This document shows, piece by piece, positions 44,443 through 56,124 of a DNA stretch of 64,000 bases. The notes beneath the pieces are model-generated. The model saw nothing but the letters and a program-made list of their open reading frames with translations. It searched no databases and was not told where the DNA came from. How positions within the stretch are numbered: position 1 is the stretch's first letter; each line of letters opens with the position of its first letter. The translations under genes were made by a program, and so were the position numbers. Source of the stretch: Plasmopara viticola (lineage: Eukaryota > Oomycota > Peronosporomycetes > Peronosporales > Peronosporaceae); NCBI GenBank assembly GCA_001695595.3, contig MBPM02000053.1, positions 248,001-312,000 of the forward strand. Reading direction: 5' to 3'.

Positions 44443-47400
44443 ATGAATCAAGGCTCATGCGAGCAAACACAAAGAGTGGAGCGCACGTCGCCCCAACAGA
44501 ACGCAGCCGCAAGTGATGGCATGCCACTCTCGTCTTCCTTTAATTTTGTGACAGCGCTGACTCCTCAACTGAGCGTCGGTTCGAAAGTCGAGGATATTGA
44601 CGAGCATCAAATTGTGCATCGTGATCGCTTTTTAAGTGAGTCGGAACGTTTGGTTGCCATGAACCCACGCAAAACTCGCGAGTCCTTCACAAAAGTTAGT
44701 CAGCGAGAGTGGCACAAGGAGCCATTGGTCAGTATCCTCGAGAAGCTCCAAGTCGACCCAACACTTGGTCTCGACACCGACATTGTAAAGCAACGTTTAA
44801 CGCAAAGTGGTTTAAATGTATTGAAAAGCGACAAACGAGTGCCCTTGTATCTCGTTTTTCTCTTGCAATTTGCCAATGTGATCATTGCTTTGCTCGTCGC
44901 TGCAGCTGTGGCCTCGATCGTATTAAAAGAATACGTCGAAGGTATTGCAATTATTGTGATAGTGACCCTCAATGCCACTGTAGCGACCATTCAAGAGCAA
45001 AATGCCAATAACGCTCTCGAGGCATTGCAAAAAATGGCTACACCTCAGTGTGTCGTATTGCGAGATGGCGGACGGCAAGTCTTGGTGCCGAGTGAAGAGC
45101 TCGTGCAAGGCGATGTCGTCATCTTGACAACTGGAGACATTGTGCCCGCAGATCTTCGGCTGATTCACACTACCGACTTGCAAGTGAATGAAATGATTTT
45201 AACGGGCGAATCTGAGGATGTACTTAAAAAGGTGGACGCAAAAGTGCGTCAAAATGACAAATTGACCGCGGACAACATGGTGTTTGCGTCAACGTCCGTG
45301 GTTACAGGTCATGCCACTGGGGTTGTGGTTGAACGGGGTATGCAAACCCGGGTCGGGTCCATCGCAGCATTGCTGCAGAAAAATAGTACTACTACGGCCG
45401 AGGGCGGCAAGTGGTGGCATCGTATCAAAGAGAAATGTGTTCCCAAAATGACCCCTTTGCAACTCAGTTTGCACCAATTGGGTGTTTTTATGGGGGCCAT
45501 CGTGCTCGGAATTTGTGTCCTTGTCTTTATGATTGGGATGATGCGTGGCAATGCCAACCCAAAAGACCCCGATCGGTCGGTGACATTGTACGTCGTCATG
45601 ATTGCCGTCTCGCTTGCTGTGAGTGCAGTGCCCGAAGGTCTTCCGATGGTCGTGACGATTTGCTTGTCCACTGGGACTGCCGAGATGGTGAAAAAAAATG
45701 TACTTGTACGCAACCTTGCAGCTGTCGAATCACTGGGTGCAAGTTCTGTCATTTGTACGGACAAGACGGGAACCCTCACGGAAGGCAAGATGACTGCCGT
45801 GAAAATGTGGAGCGACTCGGTGATGTATGACATTACAGGCACGGGTTTCACCCCAAGTGGGGACATTGTCCACAAGGGCGTGAGTCAGATCAAATCGCCC
45901 AATGTATCCATTCCCGTGCGTACAATGTTAGTGGCAGCAGTCCTCTGTAGCAACACGAGGTTGCAAAAGGAAGAGGACGAGGCACATTTGCCTCGCTGGG
46001 TGCCAATGGGCAATTCCTCGGAAGCGCCACTGATTGTTGCCGCGGCAAAAGCCGGAATTTGGCGTGAAAATGTGACGAAGAAGTACCCCCGGCAAATGGA
46101 AGTGCCATTTTCATCGACGAGAAAAATGATGATTACGGTCAATGAGCTTCCAGTAAACGACTCACGGCTCGACATGCTCGAATTTCCAACCACCACGACA
46201 ATGGTCGCGAATGTGAAAGGAGCGCCGAATGAGATTGTCGAAAGTTGTACGGAGTGCGTGCGTACAGACGGCGGGATCACACCATTGGACGATCACGATC
46301 GAGAAAAGATCGTGGAGGCGGTGGATACGTTATCGTCCCAAGCCCTTCGTGTCCTTGCTGTTGCTCTTCGTCCACTGACTCAGCTGCCCTATTCGGACGA
46401 CGAAGACGACCTCGACGTCAAGTTTTTCAAGTTGCGTTCGCCTCTCATCTTTGTCGGACTCATTGCGTCCATGGATCCTCCTCGATACGGTGTGAAAAAC
46501 GCCATTCAAACGGCACGGCAAGCTTCGATACGGACAATCATGATCACGGGCGACTATCTCAAGACCGCAGTGGCCATTGCTAGAGAGATTGATCTGGTGC
46601 CTAGTGGAACAACGAACGAGACGCAAGCGGTGGATTGCAGTGTTTGCGCTCTCGTCAAAACGTGTACTTACCGGATGCGCAAGTGGACGAAGTCACGAGT
46701 CAAGTCTCGGTCTTTGCACGTGCCAAGCCAGAAGACAAGCTTGCCATCGTCCAGTCCTTGCAGCGTCAAGGTCATGTGGCCGCCATGACGGGGGACGGTG
46801 TCAATGATGCCCCGGCACTAAAAGAAGCGGATATTGGGGTCGCCATGGGCATTGCAGGGACTGCTGTCGCGAAAGGGGCGTCGGACATGCTGTTGATGGA
46901 CGACAATTTCTGCAGCATCGTGTCTGCTGTCGAAAAAGGACGCGAGATTTATGGCAATATCCAACGCTTCGTGTGTTTTTTGCTGTCGACGAATTTTGGC
47001 GAAATTGGCTTGATTTTCACCACCATGGCGGTCGGGATGCCCACTCCGCTCGAGCCAATGCAAATCTTGGTCCTCAATCTATTTGCCGATGGCATGGCGG
47101 CAGTGGCACTGAGTCTGGAGAAAGGGGATGGGTCCGTCATGCAAGGGCGTCCCCGTCCACGAACTGAGCGTATCATTTCCGGGCGCTTGTGGGTCATTGT
47201 CCTCTTGAATGCGTTCTTGATCGCGTTTGGCGCAATCCTCGTGTTTACGTGTGGGTTGTACTGGAATTTTCAAGACATTTTTCTCGATGACATTATTGAT
47301 GAAATCGATGCGACCAAGGGCGAAAAAGCCTTTCGAAATGCCGTGTGCCTGCGCTGGAAAGGCATCGGGAACGGGTGGCAACTCTACAGTAATTGTGCGG

Positions 47401-47942
47401 CCCGTGCCCGGAATGGAAAGTATCTATTTGCCGAAACGATTCGGTTTCACGAGTATTACGAAACCGATGCGTTCCTGTGCTATCGTGGCAGCTTTGATTG
47501 TGTGTCCGTGGGCACGGCTCGGGCGCAGACCATGGCTTTTGTTTACATTACGACGATGGAGATGTTGCGTGCGTACACTGCTCGTAGCTTCACAGAGTCG
47601 GTCTTCAAGGACATGTTTAGTAACAAGTGGATGCAATTGGCTGCGATCGGCTCCCTCGCCTTGACCCTGTCCGTGACCAACCTTCCTGTGATCAGTACGG
47701 ATCTCTTTGGCTTTTCGCACATTGAGTGGTACGAGTGGATGCTCTCGATGGCTTTTGCCCTCGTGATGGTGGCAGTTGGAGAAATGCTCAAGTGCACGTA
47801 TCGAAGTCGAGACCGCCACAAGCGGCACGAGGCTGCACAAGACCATGTTGCGGTATTAGTGCAAGACTTGCAGACGTTGCAGAACCGAGTAGAGCATCTC
47901 GAAAGCAGGTTCAAGACGGAAAAGGCACGAGGAGCGGGATGA
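44443..47942 (+). CDS. P-type (P2) cation-transporting ATPase, frameshifted in this sequence
   Basis: Two frames make one protein of about 1,166 aa: 44443 to about 46645, then a -1 break, then to 47942. The first frame holds the cation-ATPase N-terminus, M1-M4 ([39 protein letters not shown]), the actuator TGES and the phosphorylated Asp440 in [14 protein letters not shown]. The second holds the hinge [20 protein letters not shown] and M5-M10. Such pumps move Ca2+ or Na+/K+ out of the cytosol; the exact ion is not decidable here. The C-terminus ends in a coiled-coil-like stretch ([18 protein letters not shown]). At 46643-46645 a run of three T occurs where four would restore VDCSVLRSRQ, so either one T is lost in the genome or it is a read error. 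The ATG at 44443 is the first in frame. Confidence 0.85.
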
Positions 47943-48399
47943 AGGCTTCTCTAGAGTATTAGTATTATAGAAAGTATTAAAATGTAAGCACGTAATACAG
48001 TAAAGACATACACAACGGAGTAGCATTCGTTTTGCTGGACGGCGAATTCGAATACACCTCACGAATGAATAAACTTCCATTAATGATACAACTCCGTGTA
48101 AATTTAATTTTTTATACCTTACAACTCGATATGCTGGATCAGTAAGCACAATCTGGAAGGATATATAAGCTGAAGGTGCACTCTTTTTTTTTACCTGCAC
48201 TCTGGCGGAATGGTGTAGATACCCGTTTTAATGCTTGGTAGTGTGGGTGTAAATCCTTTAATGACTGATCGAGGTTCCTCGCGAACAGCTTGAGGTAATT
48301 GTCGTGAACAAAGTACTCATTTCGATTTGAGACATTGTAAGTCAGACCTATTACTGCTCCGCTCCATTTGCGGGTGAGCCTCATTGAGCAGACCGTATC

Positions 48400-49700
48400 A
48401 GTGTTGATGGGAGAATGTGCCACTCGCCACCGTTATCCAATAGTCGTCTGAATGAGTTAGATGGGCGTAACGTTCTGGGTGCACACGCTCTCGGTTGGCT
48501 TGTCGCAACACCATCACCGATCATAATGAACGAGTTACTGTATGTTTCTCTGTGGATCTTACAACCCTGTGTCACGACAAACCGCCCGGTTGTGGCCATA
48601 TCCACACTTCACATAATGCGTTGTGGTTCCCGTCTCCACACGCCATTGTTTTGGAAGGTTGATTACGCGTGATACATAAGCGACATTGTCCGAGCTGGAC
48701 ACTATAAAGTATTCTCTCGAATACCTTTAGATACGCTGCTGCGGCGAGCTTGACCTTGATGAGGTTGGTCATTACCGCATCGAAAGCAATTTTTGCAGTG
48801 GCAGCATTTTCAGTCCAACTGACTGACGGACAACGAGCCGAGCCGACTTATTCGCTCTCATGTTGCCTTTTGTGATAGTCGTGAGAATCTAAGTTTTACG
48901 TCCAGTAAAAACACTCAATAATAATGCGACGGACACAATGCGGGCTAAAGATCTTCTGCTCATTCACATCTACAACAAGACCGAGAATTCGATGATTAGA
49001 CACCAGACTTGGGGAGCGGAAATCCGTGGCTTGTCGCATGCGAAAAAACTATGCGTCGTTGTCGTAGGCTTCGACTGGTGCCAGAGCAACTGTGGTCACT
49101 TGGTTCGAGAAGATGTCGCTGCGACTGACCAGGATAAATATGACCCCATTGTACCACCGATGTGTCATTTGGGTGGCCTCCACTCCATGTAAATCTTAAC
49201 CAGGCAGAAAACCACCGAAGGCTGCGTACGAGATTGGCGCGTCAGAAGTGACCAGTGTCACTTCAGTGAACGTCTTGAGATTCAGACGCTGACATTTCGA
49301 CAAGAAACTTGGCAGCAAACAAATTGTTAGTTGAGTCTTCCGAAAAGGTTTTAGTAGTTATCGTCTCTTAAGCGAGATACATAGTATCCAGCAAAGCCTT
49401 CACGCCATCTTGGTGACGAAGTTGCGTGACCATCGCACGGGCAGCTGATGATGTAACGGATGCATGCGCAGACCGAACAACGAGGCGGGCTGCAAATTGA
49501 AGATACGTAGGTCTTGTCGTAATTCTGCAGCTGATGTGCTTGACATCGCCTCGAGTCACGTGCCAGTCGGCAGTACCTTCGTTTACAAAACGTGACAGAT
49601 TTACAAACTACGCGCATCCAATCTCTGCACTGTCGCACTTCAAACGCTGGGATGTGCCTCCACAAATGGCAACACGGGCGCATGCTGACTGACGGAATGC
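48400..49700 (-). pseudogene. Possible copia gag relic
   Basis: On the minus strand, 49559-49368 reads YLQFAARLVVRSAHASVTSS and MVTQLRHQDGVKALLDTMYL, in the style of copia gag. Further down, about 48670-48590, HYVKCGYGHNRAVC looks like a zinc knuckle that has lost its first Cys. The order is right for gag, but many stops intervene. Assignment by pattern only. Confidence 0.3.
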
Positions 49701-49998
49701 AATCAACTCGATGGCGGCGACGGCTCTCTTTTTTTTCTGCAAGCGCTTGACGTCATTCATCTTCTTAATCAAAAGGTGTAGTTGATCATATGTCTAGCTT
49801 TTACCACTATTTTATACATTCTGTATCACATTCTGGTGAAATTTTTCAGATTGAGTCACCTTCTGCAATACAAGAGTATGAAGGCAACATATCTGCGTAT
49901 AAACTTAGCTTGAAAATCCAAGCTATCAAATAAATCGCATTGACTGTGTAAAGGTGCGTGGTTAAATGGGTAAGATGGTTCATGTTTGCAACGTCGGC

Positions 49999-50662
49999 CG
50001 TCCTGCAAAGCGGAAGCTGTTAGCTAAGCAGTACAAGTTTTCTGTCGGAAGAACACACGTCTCTGGATTACATGGCTGATTTCAAGTATCGTTTTTGCAA
50101 CAATAAGCACATGGAGTCGCTCTTGTAGGAAAGTATTTGACTAGTCATGTTCTACTAAAAGTATAAGAACGTTTTTGCTGGCCAAACTAAAGTCTTCAAG
50201 GTGAACATTGCGCTTAAGTACGATCTCGTGAGCCTAACGTATGGTGGTTCGATCCAAAACTGATACCTTCGTATTCAAGACCCCTTTTGCAATCGATAGT
50301 CGATCCGATAACCCGAAGAAATTGTCTGAGAGATCAGGTCTAAAGACCTGGCAGACACGCTGTAGGACCCCAAATTGTGTGTCAGCACAAGTCAGTCGCC
50401 GGGATACAAAGATTTTTTAAAATACTGAGCTTTGAGAAGCTAGGCACAAAGTACGCTGCCCGTAAAAATGTGAAAAATATGTTTTTATAAGCATATCCAT
50501 TTTTGAAGCACTACCTTTAAGTGATTTTGATTTTTTTGACCTGCAGCTTCGAGCTTCTCTGGCTGTGGCTTTATTAAGAAATATAGGCTGCTGGGACCCG
50601 CACGCTTGAACTAAGCCGTCGCTAGAGTGGAATTGTCCGACCCAATTTCGGACCGGGTTCCG
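49999..50662 (+). repeat. 0.7-kb dispersed repeat, copy 1
   Basis: Collinear with 62229-62924 along its length, with substitutions and indels. Shared blocks include CGTCCTGCAAAGC, TTTTTGCTGGCCAAACTAAA, CCCCTTTTGCAATCGATAGT, CACGCTGTAGGACCCCAA and GCCGTCGCTAGAGTGGAAT. It has no open frame and ends in a short palindrome-like GTCCGA...TCGGAC. It is probably the 3' end and LTR of a gypsy element, since copy 2 follows an integrase relic. Confidence 0.7.
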
Positions 50663-51270
50663 TATTTTTGGGTAAAGACAGCTGTAGCCTCTGAGAACTA
50701 ATATCCGACCGATAATTGACCGTTCAGCTAATAAATAACCATGGAAGCCAATTCCATTATTTACTCCTAATGCATCTCGTGAGAAGCGTTTTTACGCCGC
50801 TTTGTACTGCACACTGTACTTAGTTTGAAGTCCGTATCCACTATATTCCAATACGTGCCGCGAATCCGCAGTACAATCGATGCGCCTTTTTCGCAAGAAT
50901 TTCGCTTTGACACTTTCAACAACCCATGTACAGAGGCTTACGGATTTGAAAATCGAACATGACCGACCCGGCTGCATGTCGCAGGGTTAGCACCACTATA
51001 TTTTATAGCAACTTTAAATAAATACTATTCTGAGACGCGTTCGAAAAAGTAGCTAGTGCTGATTCATGAGACCATGGATCTTGACGTACAAGTACTAAGG
51101 TAGGTGGTGGCTAGCAACGACCCAGTTAAATACTATTGTATTCTGTGGCCGCCCATTTTATAGAAAAAAGAAGCTCATAATGATTACGACTCGTGAACCC
51201 ACGCTCGAATTCTAGAATCTGAAGAGAGCTGCCAGGCATCCCGCTCATCGAGCTAACGTGTCTATAATTG

Positions 51271-51287
51271 ATTCATACCTGAATTTA
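51271..51287 (+). promoter_or_regulatory. Inr/FPR-like core promoter of the glucanase-inhibitor-like gene
   Basis: ATTCATACCTGAATTTA holds a TCATACC initiator and GAATTT flanking element in the spacing usual for oomycete promoters. It would give a leader of about 60 nt before the ATG at 51339. Confidence 0.5.
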
Positions 51288-51338
51288 CCTCCATCTTCAC
51301 GCATCACCTCTTCACACGACGCAGCTTGTTTCCACAAC

Positions 51339-52097
51339 ATGAAGACAATCGCGACCATTGTCTTCGGGTCGCTCGCAATTGGGTCGGTCTCTGCCATTAT
51401 TGGTGGAGAGGTTGTTCCCACAGGCCAGAGCAGCTACACGTCGTATTTGAGCCTTAAAAAAGATGGCGTTCCTATTTGTGGTGCGGCTCTGATCAACTCC
51501 CGGCACGTCCTCACATCTGCATCGTGCACCCTTCAGCGGCCCACATATGTGACGGTGGGTGCGCAGTCTTATAAAAATACGACCAATGCCCAGAAGTTCG
51601 AAATCGTGGAGACGCGACTTCATCCAAAGTACGACGCTCAAAATCTCAATTACACCTACGACCTTGCCGTTTTGAAACTGGGGGGGGAAAGCAGCTTTGA
51701 TTCAGTCAAGCTGCCTTTCACGGACGATTCTTCCCGTACCGTTAAGACGGGAGATGTGACGACTGCATTTGGATGGGGTGGTACGAATCTAGAGCGCTTT
51801 TATGGATTATCGGAGTATCTGCGTAGTGTCGAGCTTCCAGTCATCGAAAACGGAGCCTGCCGCAAAACGACGGGTTTTTCTTTTATAAATCGTCAATATT
51901 TGTGCGCCGGTGGCCGTAAAGACAAGGCTCTGAATTATTTTGACAGTGGCGGTCCCCTCGTTTTAAAGAACGACGCGAGAGTGGGTGGAGACATGGTGGT
52001 CGGTGTGATGACTTTTGCTCAAGCGGGCCCTGATTTCGATATATCGGTGTACGCCCGCGTGTCGGCTGAGCTTGATTGGATTAAATCGCAACTTTAG
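51339..52097 (+). CDS. Glucanase-inhibitor-like trypsin-fold protein, catalytic His lost
   Basis: 252 aa, single exon, from the ATG at 51339. It has a signal peptide (residues 1-19, MKTIATIVFGSLAIGSVSA) followed directly by IIGGEVV, the trypsin-fold N-terminus. The catalytic His is gone: the TAAHC motif reads SASC (Ser62). Asp108 (YDLAVLKL) and Ser203 (FDSGGPL, with Phe for the usual Gly) remain. Oomycete glucanase inhibitor proteins are secreted chymotrypsin-like proteins with broken triads that bind and block plant endo-beta-1,3-glucanases; this fits them in length, leader and loss pattern. It is therefore likely a non-enzymatic apoplastic effector. An ordinary but damaged protease is the alternative. 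It sits alone in transposon-rich DNA. Confidence 0.8.
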   Translation: MKTIATIVFGSLAIGSVSAIIGGEVVPTGQSSYTSYLSLKKDGVPICGAALINSRHVLTSASCTLQRPTYVTVGAQSYKNTTNAQKFEIVETRLHPKYDAQNLNYTYDLAVLKLGGESSFDSVKLPFTDDSSRTVKTGDVTTAFGWGGTNLERFYGLSEYLRSVELPVIENGACRKTTGFSFINRQYLCAGGRKDKALNYFDSGGPLVLKNDARVGGDMVVGVMTFAQAGPDFDISVYARVSAELDWIKSQL

Positions 52098-55000
52098 AGA
52101 AAAACTACCGACGTTGCCATGTAGGGTATGGCATGTATTCCTCGGTCATGTTGCAACGATAATTGTTGCGAGATATGCGGGGCGAACTATTGTTAAACCT
52201 AACATAGTGCAAGTACTTGATTTTGAATTCTTTCTTACGCATCAAGCTTTATTAACTCTGTAAATCCCATCTCTTCACATCATCATAAGGATTGAATTCA
52301 CATTTATTCATTTTTCTTTTAATTAAATATACTTGGCGCAAATTATATAATTTTCCGCCAATTATTTCTAAATTCTGGCCTTATTTATAGAGTGACATCG
52401 ATTATTTAATAAACACTGCTAGACGAGTTTTTTTTTATTTCGGCGCTCACCCGAACTTTTACGTCATCTTAATCGGTCTCTAGATGCATTTGATTTATCA
52501 ATACTACGAACGTGGCTGTAATTATGTGACCACCAGCCTCCGAAAGCTACGATTTTTCTGATTGTACTCCTATTTCGCCTACACACAAGTCTAAACTTTG
52601 CACACTTTGCACGCAGCTCCGTCTCTCACAGCTCCCTGAACTTCAGAATGAACGCGTATAAGACATTGAAGGGCGGATATTTGACTCTATGCAGGCCGCT
52701 CGTGAAGCGACAAATAATTTGACGCACGCAGTAAAGTTCGTTTTATTCACCACAACAGCTTGTTTATCATGCCCAGCTCGGCTTCACGATACCATATGGT
52801 GTTCGCTGAGAAAGTTTGAGACCAGGCTTTTTAAACTATAATTAGTACAGCGGCAGTTTAGATTGCGATTGCGCAACGAAACGATGAAAACACAAGAGTC
52901 CGATATGTACATTTTTCTCTTTACAATAATTGATTTCAAAATGCGTTTATAAATTACAGGTGGTTGGGGTAAAAAGCTAGAAAAGGTATACAAATTTTTG
53001 ATAACAGGCCACTGCAGCCAACAGAAGCCAAGAAGGGTGATCTTGGATTCCGTATTAGCAAGATGAGTGGCCAACTCGAAAGTTGAGCACCTGGCAGTGG
53101 GTCCCCGTGTTCACCGGCTAGTTTACATTGTGGTATCGTCGTCACACCATTGACCTTTGTCATTCGCATGGCTGGGGTGTTATGTATTGTTTCATTATTC
53201 GATAAAACCCGTCTGCGTGAGTAAAGTATTATTACACAGCACATTGCATAAAGCTGGTGTGAAGGAAGATTGTCGTTAATTAGGGCACTTTCACCACCTT
53301 TCACATGCCCTCGGCTACAACTCAGCCGAACCTTCAGTAGCTTTAGGTTCCTCGAGGGTGACTCTGACACCTCTGGTAGTGCCTCCATTAAAAAAAATCT
53401 GCCATTACAAACGGCCAGATGCATTGTCAACAACTTCTGTAGATTGGTTAATTTGCATCCACAGGTTCGTTAAGGACACTCAGATATCGATGCGGCACTG
53501 CATTCCCATTCTTTCCTAGCGACGCTACGCTATTTGCTCTTGGTACACATCTGAAGGCCTCTGTTACTCAATGTGTCTTGTTAATAATTGTCACCCTCCA
53601 GCAAAAACTTTACCGGCAGTTCGTGGCATTATGTTACCTCCGTGTTGCTTCCATCAAGAATCATATTTGACTTTTTTGGAGGCCGCGCTGCCAGCAAAAC
53701 TTTGTACTCGCTATGAGGGATTTAAATGGCATTGTACGTCTGCTTTCCTTGAGATATCAGTACCTTCGATGATTGCCATGTTTATGTCGAGTGTGTATTT
53801 ATCTGAAGCTTCTTTAAAAGAATTCGTAAGTACGACAGGGACCTAACAAAAGCCTTGTTGCGTGCTGGTACTCAATTTTTGCCAGAAATCGTGCTTCTTA
53901 GATCTAATATGCTAAGGGTCAAGTCGTACAGGTCGATGTCAAGAACAAGTTATCTCTCCGTGCTGCCGAAATCCTAATAGCTCGTAGCCAGCTCTATTTT
54001 GACCTAGGAATGTAGTCTAATTAAAACTAACTCATTATCGTTGCTTTCTCTTTAAGCATCAGTTCACCTGTTTTGATTGACCACAATAGCTTGCCAACGA
54101 GCACAACTTTGCGATGCGTCAACGTCTCTCAAAACTAAAACGGGTTCTACTACTCTCAAACGCTTGCGTAATCACCTGACAATTCATAGATACTCGGATG
54201 GCTGACTAAAATTAAAGAAGGTACGGAAATATTAGAGAGTGCGACTTTAATTATCAACTCCCTAAGTCTGATGAAGGTGTTGTGGCAAACCGACTAAGCA
54301 ACTGTAACGCATTACCGTCCATAGTTGTGGTTTTGGTGAACAATTTTACAAAGAGACCAACCTCGTCAAACCAAGCCTTATTTTACCACACCATGGCCTT
54401 CTTCAACCTTTTTTCGCTCTTAGCGCAAGCTTATGTGCTGGACCCCAGATTAAATTGTGTATGTCAACATACACCACTAAGTTCTTCACCCGTACGATAC
54501 TTTGCTGCCACTAATGCTTTAAATTTTGTATAACAAAACAAATAGTAAATTTGCCGGCCTCCATCGGGACAGGCACAGGTAATGTGCCCTAGCCAAAGCA
54601 GCAATTTACGCCTTGCTCGATAACGCTCAAGATCGTTGAGACGGAACCCTTGTCAGCTGCGACAACTGCTTCATCAAGAAAAAAAAGCTTTCATCCAAAG
54701 TATTCCAAAGAAGCGACTCGTTTGTGCTCCTGTTCAAAAGCGATCGTTGTTTACTGCAATCTAAAAGGTAAAGTGTGAGTAGGGCCAAACCTATGAACAA
54801 ACCTATTATTCTTTATTTGAAGAGTGGTTCCCCCAAGATGAAGGCCGTGAAAACCTTTATTCTGTAAGTATGGCTATACATTCATGCCTACCTTGTTTGC
54901 GGGCCAAACAAGCATGAAAGCTGGCGAAACTAAAATTTACAAGGGCAAAAAAGCGCTTTAAATTGATCTCTCATATGTTCATAGGACACAAAATGTCCAG

Positions 55001-55774
55001 TTAAAGTGGTTTGATGGGGAGGTGCTCATTAACTTTCCGGTAGATGAAGTACAATCGCCTTGCGCTCCCGCCAAAACGTAATCCAGGCAGCCTTAGCGGC
55101 CCTTTTATTCTCGATTAGGATAAAAAAGTTGTGATTATGACCATGCAAAGTTCATTACAATGTCTTGGACTCCATTGTATGTACTACCGTATCCTAGAAC
55201 CTGTGTTGCCTGAGCTTTCAAGCATAGTCATTCCTAAAAGAGCTCGGGCACCGGCATGTAGTCCAGCTACTTATTATCAGAAGCGGCTGCAAATGTAACC
55301 GCCTTCTCAGGCCTTAAGGGTCAAAAAAATATTTGAGCAGTGAAAACAGCTTGTCGGATAGCTGAGAGAAGACAACTGTAAATTTCAATCTACTCATGTA
55401 GGCGCGGATTTGACTACAAAGTACTACCAGGTATTATTGCATCACATACACAGAGGAGACGTGCAAAGGAAGGAATAAAATCACCCGGTAGACGACGACT
55501 GCTTACTATCCTCGGTCTTAAAGGCACTGACTTGTGCAATACACACTAATGATACGACGGGTTCGTTCGCAGTCACCGATAAACTATGGGTTATGCTAGT
55601 ATTCTACGATGATGCGACTCCTGCCCGATACAAGGTTGTGCGACGGTGCAGACGCATGGGTAGTCGCGCTCATGGTGATTGAGTCCAAATGAGCAAACGA
55701 TTCCACCTAAATTTTGAGCTTTATCCCGTTCTCTCTCCGCTCCGTCACTTCTCCGTGCATCCTTTTGTAAAGAC
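52098..55774. other. 3.7-kb gene-poor region
   Basis: No recognised gene. A minus-strand frame with an ATG at 53424 runs to 52954 (about 156 codons) but matches nothing I know. Around 54880-55020 a weak echo of the 0.7-kb dispersed repeat appears (GCCAAAC...AACTAAA). Mostly decayed AT-rich DNA. Confidence 0.35.
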
Positions 55775-56124
55775 ATTCACAGTCTTTCATTTTCGGAAAA
55801 GGTTGGGGTGACGCCCTCCTTCCAAGCGCGGGAACTAAATGCTCGCGCGCTTCGGGCAGGTGCTCTCGGGCATCTGCAGGTCTCTTACGAGTCTCACCCT
55901 CGACGCGACGGTCTCCAGCACCAGGGCGCCACCTGGGCTCTTACCAAGTCAGAACTACACAAAATAATGGAAGACCCTCACGGCCTCGGTGCTGGCTGCA
56001 CTGCCCGCCGAACAAGACTCGACGTATGCAGAAACCACTTTATGCCGTGGACTAGCCATAGAGCCTAGCACGTGCATAACTTGGCAACGCGATAATGTAA
56101 TACAATACAATACAATTCACAGTC
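55775..56124 (+). mobile_element. 0.33-kb non-autonomous LINE derivative, copy C
   Basis: Plus-strand copy (element about 55789-56114) with the same three blocks and the same internal junctions as copy A at 27217-27544, and the same (ACAAT)n tail. ATTCACAGTC occurs at 55775-55784 and again at 56115-56124, a target-site duplication that continues with one mismatch. It carries no ORF of its own beyond fused fragments. Confidence 0.85.

Larger units (their letters stand above)
47943..51338. other. Gene-poor region with retroelement debris
   Basis: No intact gene. It contains a possible gag relic (48400-49700, minus) and one copy of a 0.7-kb dispersed repeat (49999-50662), listed separately. The last ~600 bp before the glucanase-inhibitor gene shows nothing I know. 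Confidence 0.4.

Noticed and set aside
45309..45875. 188-codon ORF on the minus strand
   Set aside because: Shadow of the P-type ATPase coding strand.
50249..50260. GGTTCGATCC, like a tRNA B box
   Set aside because: No A box or cloverleaf upstream, and it lies inside the dispersed repeat, whose other copy has changed bases there.
52954..53424. 156-codon minus-strand ORF as a gene
   Set aside because: No motif, no recognisable family, no promoter or neighbours to support it; kept only as a note in the gene-poor region.
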